Assembly: GCA_003254885.1 (NCBI GenBank)
Contig: QANT01006504.1
Span: 30,275-94,274, forward strand
Reading direction: 5' to 3'
Source of the DNA: Purshia tridentata
Lineage: Eukaryota > Streptophyta > Magnoliopsida > Rosales > Rosaceae
DNA: 64,000 bases
Shown piece by piece: positions 56,957 to 64,000 of this stretch (the stretch's first letter is position 1; each line of letters starts with the position of its first letter). The notes under the pieces were generated by a model that made no database searches, was not told the DNA's origin, and saw only the letters and a program-made list of their open reading frames with translations. The translations under genes and the position numbers were made by a program.

Positions 56957-59718
56957 TTAGGACAAGCTTTCATAAAAGTTGCCTGCTGTTGTGCTGTAGT
57001 AATAGTTGATTTCAGGGATGTGTTGTACCTTTCGGCGATCCACACTTCCTTCTCGTATGGACTCTATAACCTGCCTTGGAACAAACTCTAAACGCAATGT
57101 TTCTAGATTGGTAAGGTATTCAACACCAAGTGGCAATGTCTTTAATTCCATGCAGCTACCAATGCATAAAGTCTTGAGATTCGGCATCACCCCTTTGTTT
57201 ATAGTTACCGTATCCAGTCCAAGCATATTATACAGCTCCAACTCCTTAAGCTTAACAAAGCCTGTACTGAAACACAACCCTTTACCAACATAGGCATTGA
57301 AAAGTACTAGGCATCCAAGAACAGGAAGTGCTTCAATGTGGGTAAGTAAATCTTCTTCAAGTCTAGACCAACGTAGACACAAAGATGTGATGCATTGTAG
57401 TGAACGAAACCAACGCGGTACCCTTTCTAGCTTGCCAGACAAAAGAAGTTTTCGAAGGTGGGGAGATGGTGTAGATAGTGCGTTCACTGGAAGAAATTCC
57501 TCTTCATCACTTGCTATTAAATACAGCCTTTGAAGGATGCTCATCTTTTCAATTGAGGCACATAGATCCTTCTCGTCTTTTCCTTTTATATTCGAAATGG
57601 CAATGGTAACAAGTTGGGACATGTTCTCCAAAAGTCTAATAATGTTCTCTTCAGATTCAACTAATGTCAAAGCTTGCAATTTCTTCAACATAAAAATATT
57701 TGATGGCACTCTTGTTCCATTGACATATCTGAAGCCATAGAATTCACCAGTGAAACGATACATAATTAGATGGCGCAGGTTTAGTAATTTTGAAATTTTT
57801 GTTGGAAGCGCCTCTATCTGTGTGTCAACGATGTCTAAAGTTTGAAGGTTACGGAGCCTCCCTATGGATTTTGGAAGCTCCTTAACTTGAGTTCCTCTCA
57901 AATTTAAATATGTTAAGTTGAATAAGTACGCTAAGTTATCTGGCAGTTTGTTAATGGGCATTCTCTCCAAATCTAGAACCCTTAAAATTTTAAATCCAGA
58001 AGGCAAAGTACTCTTTTTGGCAAAGACAAGAAAAGTACGAACCTGTGACATACTTATGCTTGACTTAATTTCTCCTTCAGTTTGTATTGACAACCGGCGG
58101 GCTCTAATAATTTCTTCATCTTTCCCATTATATACAGCACCAAAATTTCCTTTTTCTGATATTGTTTGAGCAACCTCCCGCATAAGATCATGAATCTTAT
58201 ATTCTTTTGGCCTTCCAGTTTCATTCCTCTGAACAACTTGTAGCATGCTACGAAAATTGAGTTCTATAAGATAATTCTCTGCTACTTCTTCTGGTGTGGA
58301 CCCTTTGACATGTTCGACAAATCCTTCAGCCACCCACAAATTAATGAGCCTTTTTCTTCGAATCAAATAATCTTCTGGAAACAGAGAACAATATAGAAAA
58401 CGTTGCTTCAAGTGGTATGGCAAATCATTAAAACTAAGCAATAAGATGCTCTTCACAGGTTCTAGCAATGAATTGTTATTGAGATGCCAATTTAAGCTGT
58501 TATAAACCTTGCTCCAGTCAGAAAATGGCTCCTTAGAAGACATAAGACCACCTAAAGCCACGATAGCGAGAGGTAGGCCTTTACATTTTTCTACAAGGTC
58601 CAAAGCTAATTGTTTAAGCTCAGTTGGACAAGATTTGTCAGGATAAGTTGAGAATGCTTTCTTGCTGAAGAGCTCCCAAGCCTCATCCCTTTCTAGAAGT
58701 TGGATACGGTGAACATAACTTTCAACTCCAAAAGAATGTGTTGCTATGTCTTCTTTCCGAGTTGTAAGAATGATTCGACTTCCAAGTTCTCTATCTGGAA
58801 GTGATATCATTATATCTTTCCAAAGTTTTATATCCCACACATCATCCAATACAACCAAGTACCTCTTAGACTCCAAGTGGTTCATCAGCATCTCTCGCAA
58901 TTCTCTATAGCTCATGGCATTCAAATTTTCAGGGACTTGTTCCTTCCTTGGTTGGTGGAATTCTTTGATCAAGCTCCTAAATAAGTCATCAATCACATAA
59001 TTTTGGGAAACAGTAATCCATGCATAACAGTCAAAATGTCTCTTGACTGTTTGATCGTTGAAGGTGTTGGCAACTAGAGTTGTCTTCCCAGATCCTCCCA
59101 TCCCGACCACAGAGACAAGAGTATGGTGTTTTTCTTCGTTCATCAGCCGTCCCATCAACGTTTGCTTCTTGCCTTTTATCCCCACGAGTTCATCTTCGTG
59201 AATGAACAGAGAAGACTCCGCATGGTTCTGCAGCCATTTGCAATCATCACGAGGACTTGTTCTTTCTTCCATACCAACACGATACCTTTGATTTCTCTCT
59301 GAAATAGCTTTGATTGTTTGACTGATTTTCTGTAACTTTTTGCCTATTTTACGCTTGAACCAGATATTTTTTGGAATGTGAATGGTTTTGTAGAGCCACC
59401 TACCAAATCGACCCCCAGTTTCCTGCTCATATGTGTGATACATGAATTCATCAATGATGTCTTCAGCATCTTGTGCTAAGTCTCTCACACTTGCGACCCA
59501 GTTTTGCTCTCCTTGTGTCAATGCTTTCTTGCCCTCATCGGCATCCTTTAGGTGGGACTTCATGCTCTCTAGCTCCTTCTTAATATCATCAACTTCATCG
59601 CGAATACCTGCTATGGAGGATGCTTCATTCTCAAGAATGGTTAAANTATGGAGGATGCTTCATTCTCAAGAATGGTTAAAAATTTGCCAATGAAGAGGTC
59701 TGCTGCAGTTGAGGCCAT
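56957..59718 (-). CDS. CC-NBS-LRR disease resistance protein, RPM1-like
   Basis: This is the only apparently functional gene in the window. The start is ATG at 59718 (MASTAADLFIGKFL). A 35-bp excess (34-bp duplicate plus N, 59612-59680) shifts the frame, and collapsing it gives one frame of about 908 aa, normal for RPM1-like NLRs. An open frame of 868 codons begins at the internal ATG 59563 and is clean. Motifs in the 908-aa numbering are EDVID-type EDIIDEF (74-80), P-loop GMGGSGKT (194-201), kinase-2 LVVLDDVWD (276-284), RNBS-B GSRIILTTR, GLPLAI (369-374), RNBS-D FLYCSLFPED, MHD variant IHDL (497-500) and about a dozen LRRs. Trp after kinase-2 marks the CC class. Such proteins sense pathogen effectors in the cytosol or at the plasma membrane and trigger defence. 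The MHD Met is Ile. Confidence 0.93.
59612..59680. other. Assembly gap in the NLR: N at 59646 between 34-bp direct copies
   Basis: 59612-59645 and 59647-59680 are identical over 34 bases. Removing one copy plus N (35 bp) joins the N-terminal coiled-coil start to the main frame without a stop, so the extra copy is almost surely an unmerged overlap and not biology. Confidence 0.9.
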
Positions 59719-60340
59719 ATTCGACTTCTATCTTAACTGATACAGGTTCAGCAGCAACAACAAATAAGGTTCAGCAGCAACAAATTAATTAAATTTGAAA
59801 ACTAAAGAGAATGAATGTTTACACTGGCCAAAAGAAGAAAAAAAAAGTAATCATTATAAGCATTGCCCAAAATCAGAGCCAATATTTGAGTACAATTTTT
59901 CTCTAGAGAAATTCTTGAAGGATGCCAGCAAATATACTAAGAGTTTCAGCAAATACCAAGTGTGGGATAGATCTGGTGAATATACTAATTAACATCTTAG
60001 TAAATAAATAAATAAATAAAAATTTTAACATAGCAAGTGTGGGATAGATCTGGTGAATATACTAATTATCATATACTTAAGAGTCTCAGAAACAATGTGG
60101 CCAAAAGAAAAAAAGAGTCTCAGAAACAAAATAAATAAATAAAAAGTTCAACATACCAAGTGTGGGATAGATCTGGTGAATCAGAAAAATCATAAAAGAA
60201 ATGCAATGATTTGCTTGGGTTAGTAGCAGTAGCAAGCAGGTCAATGAGATCAAAGACTTCAAACAACAAAGTTTTACAAAGAAATATGGAGAATGCTTTT
60301 TGAAATATCTTTCAGCAACGAGAGCAGCCTCTGTTTTCTT
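59719..60340 (-). promoter_or_regulatory. NLR 5' leader with predicted intron and repeated donor module
   Basis: Minus strand: a leader exon upstream of about 60157 ends CCCACACTTG before GTATGTT (GT at 60156-60155). An acceptor-like CCTGTATCAG has AG at 59738-59737, just before the ATG at 59718. Three copies of a roughly 24-bp module lie here (see the repeat entry). The leader is conserved in the relic at 32690-33010, which supports a functional transcribed region. Promoter elements were not resolved. Confidence 0.45.
59956..60182 (-). repeat. Three dispersed copies of a ~24-bp module in the NLR leader intron
   Basis: CAAGTGTGGGATAGATCTGG plus GTGAAT occurs at 59957, 60034 and 60157. Copies 1 and 2 share TATACTAATTA afterwards. 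On the minus strand, copies 1 and 3 carry a GT donor right after the module (GTATTT, GTATGT), while copy 2 has GC (GCTATG). A fourth, diverged copy lies in the relic at about 32762. Confidence 0.85.
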
Positions 60341-62274
60341 TAATGCTTTTGAATCTTTTTCAGCCCTCTTATTATGACTCCAACAAAAGCTCCAACCATT
60401 TTGTCGTTATTTGCAAATGATTGATTTCAAACAATTTTTTAATGGGAACTTTTATGTATATCCAACAATCTTTTTATTTTGATGGTTTTATTTCCACCCC
60501 TGTCTTATTTTTTCGCCCATTTTATTTTTACACCCATCATTATATTATAAAAAATATTAAAACACTCTTCACATCCTTCATTATTCTTATATATTTGAGA
60601 TACAAATTAAAATGCCCACTTAATAAATACTATTCCTCTAAGACCGAGAGGTCTTTTGAGTAGCAAGTGTTCACAAGAAAAGTAGAGTTAGTTTTTAGAA
60701 GACCAATGGTGCAGACCTTATAATTTTTGGAGTTCGGGAGTTTATCATATTAATTTTCAAAGAGACTAGAAAATTTTAATTTTCTAAAAATAAATTTGAA
60801 CTTCCGAAATTTTCTAAAAACTCTTCAAGAAAAAATTGCTAATTTGACTTTATAATAAATTATACTAGTCAAGATAAATTCATAAGAATTTTCCGTGTAT
60901 TTTTCTGAGTCTGAAGCTATTTTTAATTTATTTTCAAGTTTGTAAAAATAGAAGAATAAAAATAAAAAAATGGATGTACATGTGGCCACTTGTAATTGGT
61001 CACCCATGTTTTTTTTCCATAAATGGAACAAAAAACTCCTGAAGATTTGGATGGAGGTAATAACTTACAAAAAAATTTAATTCAGGAGGCAACTTGCTTC
61101 AATTTTTAATTTATGTAGTAACATGCAAATTGAGTCAAAGTTCAGGTGGGTATCTTGCTAAAAAGTCTTTATATATATGATTTTTTAAGTGTTCATAGCA
61201 TTGAGTTGTTATATAGTTTTGATAATTAAATATACGTATATACGTTGTTTATATTGCATTTGTAAATATAAAATCTATATTGTGTATACATTTGTCTTTA
61301 TATAATATATACACAATACGGTATTTATATTGTATATGACTATGTACGTACTGTTTTTAAATATTTATATAAATACATATAGTTTCCATAAATAAATATA
61401 TATATATATGGTGTTTATGTTCATACAATATAGTATTCATATTGTATTTATATAGTGTCTATATATAATTCTACAAAAAAAATAAAATTATCTATCAGTT
61501 AAGTTATTTCTTTGAAAAATATATGTATAATTAAGCTTTAAAAAATAATAATTATTTTATCAAAATAAAATAATGATGCTATAATATAGTGGCGGCTACT
61601 GCACGAAGCTGGTGTAGGAGAATGGCTGAGGCATGCTTTCATCAAGGGTAAAAAAGGAAACTCAACTCCTAAGTGGTTGTATTTAATGAAAGACTCGATC
61701 TGTTATTTTCCCATGAAGGGTTTATTACATAATAAACTCTGAAGTTTTTCATGTTTTTACGTACCCTGATGTTTCCAAAATTACAATGAGACCTCCTGAG
61801 GTTTCAAAAATTAAAGTGAGGCCTCCTAAGGTTTTAAATCGTTCTCACATCACTGGTTCTGTTAAAAATCCTTTCAAAAATTAATGACATTATCATAAAA
61901 CATTTTAATGACAAGTGTAACCTTATAGTTATTAACATGTATACCCCCTGAGGTTTATAATGTTTTCACAAAACCCCCTAAGTTCCAATATTTACACAAA
62001 CACTTCCTAACCTTTAACTCAATTACAAAAAGATCTCTGAAGATTCAACAAATTTTCATATAACCTCCTCTCTCTTTTTGGCTAGGATTTTCATATAACC
62101 CTTTAATTACAAACGAGCATGTCAAAAATGGTAAAATACAAAAATAAGCTCACAAAATATTTGGCTAATATAATATATATATCTCTTACATGTTAAAAAA
62201 ATATACTGATTTGAAATTTTAAAATGTCGTTAAATCTTATTTTTCTTGTAAGAAAATATTGCTAAACCAAATAA
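60341..62274. other. AT-rich intergenic sequence
   Basis: No gene is supported. 61730-62100 contains reiterated phrases such as CCTCCTGAGGTTTCAAAA and CCCCCTGAGGTTTATAATG, which look like an old dispersed repeat. Short TA-rich tracts lie at 61395-61412. Confidence 0.4.
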
Positions 62275-63010
62275 GTGTTTATTTTTAGAGTTTCTAATAT
62301 ATAACCCCCTAATCACAAAATTTTTTTCTTAAACCCCCACTCATTTAGAAACTCTCCTAAAACTCCCTCAAAACTCTCTAAAATTTAAAATATATTTTTC
62401 ACCCTTCTGACACGCTTTGATGCTATCTGACGCAGGCTGATATGTTTTCAGTGTAACTGTATTTCTAAAATACAGTTATACTGAAACTAAATTTCAGAAA
62501 CACAATTATACTAAGAAATATCTACACCATTATTTTCCAACAAGAAAACAATTATAATTATATCATTACTTGACAAAACAAAAAAATAAATCATTTAGTT
62601 CATTAAAAACTGAATTCAATTTCATAAAAAACACTTTCACGAAAAACAGTTTCACTGAAAATTGAATTCACTCTCACAATTTCAGTTAATTAAAACAATG
62701 CTATAAAAATAAACTGAACTTTTGAAGTTTAGTTCCACTTTTGAAATTCAATTCCAGTGTAATTGTAATTCTGAAATTCAGTTTCAGTTGTCGTGTAACT
62801 GTATTTCTGAAACACAATTACATTGAGCACGCATCAGAACACGTCAAAGCGAGTCAAAGTGCGCTTTAGAATACGTTAGAACCCTTTAGAAAGGTAAAAA
62901 AGGTGTTACAATTTTTCAGAGGTTTTGGGAAAGTTTCTTAATGAGTGAGGCTTGAGATAAATTTTTTAAGTGGTTAGGGGGTTTAAAATTACAGACTAAA
63001 ATAAAAAACA
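62275..63010. repeat. Large imperfect inverted repeat (foldback-like)
   Basis: The left arm (about 62275-62530) and the reverse complement of the right arm (about 62760-63010) align over most of their length. Examples are AACCCCCTAATCAC against AACCCCCTAACCAC, CCACTCATTTAGAAACTCTCC against CTCACTCATTAAGAAACTTTCC, and TCTGACACGCTTTGATG against the complement of CGTCAAAGCGAGTCAAAG. The centre (62530-62760) is AT-rich with smaller hairpins. There is no coding sequence. It could be a foldback transposon or the product of an inverted duplication. No target duplication was recognised. Confidence 0.65.
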
Positions 63011-63965
63011 TAAATAAATGTTAAATGTATATAATTGAAGGTTTTGGGAGAGTTTGATTTTGGATGGGGGTTATGATAGAATCAATCTTTAACTAGGAGG
63101 TTAATTTATAAATATTTACATTTATTTTTATGTGATTCAATTATTTGCTAAATAATCAATTTATTTCATATGTTAATTGAATTTAAGTACTAAATTTCAA
63201 TAATTTTTTAGTTAGGTACTAAAATTTAATAGTATTTTAGAGTAAGTATTAGTTGAAAAGTCAAACATAATAATATAATAAAAGGCACTATAATTTACAA
63301 ATATTATATCACATATATGTATATATATATATATATTACATCCATACTATTATATTAATTAATGCACTATATTGTATTAAAACTAAAAAAAATCAATCCA
63401 ATCACATTTTAACTGTCTTACAATTTAGTTATGATTATCTTGGTAAGTTGAAAGAGACAACTCTCATCACTATACTAAATATTATTTTGAATAAAAATAT
63501 TGTTTTGACCTCTATTTATACTATATTGTAATATAATTTCTCTTAAAAAAAATTTCAATTTAGTCACAACCTAACTGTGACTGTATCACAATTTAGCTGT
63601 AACTGTTATTCAATCACAACTAAATTTGAAGTTGAGTGTCGTACAGTCACAACTAAAATTGAAGTTAAGACTATATTAACTCATTTCCAAAACAATATAA
63701 AAGTATTAAGGGCAACTTTATAAATTTTATCTAAAACCCATCATATGTGGGCCAAAGAACAGTAAAAGGGCAAATTTGTCAAACAAATAAAGTCCAAAAC
63801 AAATGAGCTGTAAATTTGTAACCTGTTCTAAAAATTAAGTTCATTAATTAGTAATCAAACCTAAAAATTATGAGCAAAATTAATTTTCTAAAAAAGTATT
63901 GAAACTAGGTATTTAATCCTAAATTTCTATTATTTCATTGTAAATAAAGAATTTTTGTCGAAAGG
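63011..63965. other. AT-rich intergenic sequence
   Basis: No gene seen. A TA-rich run lies near 63310-63337. Phrases like CACAACTAAATTTGAAGTT recur twice near 63610-63665. Confidence 0.4.
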
Positions 63966-64000
63966 TGTTACGACCCGTCCCTAATTTTCCTTTTTGGATC
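63966..64000 (+). mobile_element. Start of an LTR of the TGTTACGACCCG family, cut by window end
   Basis: The last 35 bases match the first 35 bases of the LTR at 30552 at 33 positions, beginning TGTTACGACCCGTC. A full LTR or element presumably continues beyond the window. Confidence 0.75.

Noticed and set aside
56957-59563. NLR starting at the internal Met at 59563 (868 aa)
   Set aside because: The sequence upstream encodes the rest of a CC domain in frame once the 35-bp assembly excess is removed, and ATG 59718 has a typical NLR N-terminus.

Overview
The window is plant nuclear DNA, most likely from a eudicot. The evidence is the plant-type Ty1/copia and Ty3/gypsy elements, an L1-type LINE, hAT, MULE and CACTA remnants, and a CC-NBS-LRR resistance gene of the RPM1-like type. 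I could not identify the species. Most of the window is repetitive and only one gene looks functional. Two single N bases (47801 and 59646) each sit between direct copies of about 33-34 bp, so this is an assembly with unmerged contig overlaps.

Layout from left to right. 1-6343 holds broken Athila-like Ty3/gypsy pieces in non-canonical order: RT-RNase H-integrase first, then a MULE transposase fragment, then gag-protease joined directly to a 3' spacer. 6352-7724 is a non-autonomous hAT-like element. 7795-28894 is a tandem satellite of about 149 bp per monomer, organised as a 10-monomer higher-order repeat of about 1.49 kb. A full-length but decayed LINE (16442-24731) and a 3 kb solo-LTR-like element (25410-28403) are inserted in it; the LINE itself carries another long LTR (21361-23780). 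When both insertions are removed the satellite continues in register.

28932-34860 contains an orphan CACTA-like end, another long LTR (30552-32195), a relic of the NLR upstream region (about 32690-33010), and a second hAT-like element with a perfect 8-bp target duplication. 35246-41708 is a young Ty1/copia element with all parts but three in-frame stops. A relic of an NLR 3' end follows at about 41780-41945. 43495-46186 is a minus-strand chromovirus-like gypsy deletion derivative inserted in the leader/gag of another element. 47030-47176 is a frameshifted exon fragment resembling the N-terminus of RCC1-family/F-box-like proteins. 48940-49975 is a minus-strand copia relic, and 50114-54643 is a second young copia that has lost the RT catalytic core.

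56957-59718 (minus strand) is the one apparently functional gene, an RPM1-like NLR of about 908 aa once the duplicated assembly overlap is collapsed, with predicted introns in both UTRs. With the two NLR relics it implies a former NLR cluster broken up by transposons. 60341-64000 is AT-rich intergenic sequence with a roughly 700-bp imperfect inverted repeat and, in the last 35 bases, the start of another LTR of the family seen at 30552.

Coordinates of repeat arms, tandem units and relics were set by eye. Family assignments rest on recognised motifs, not on searches.
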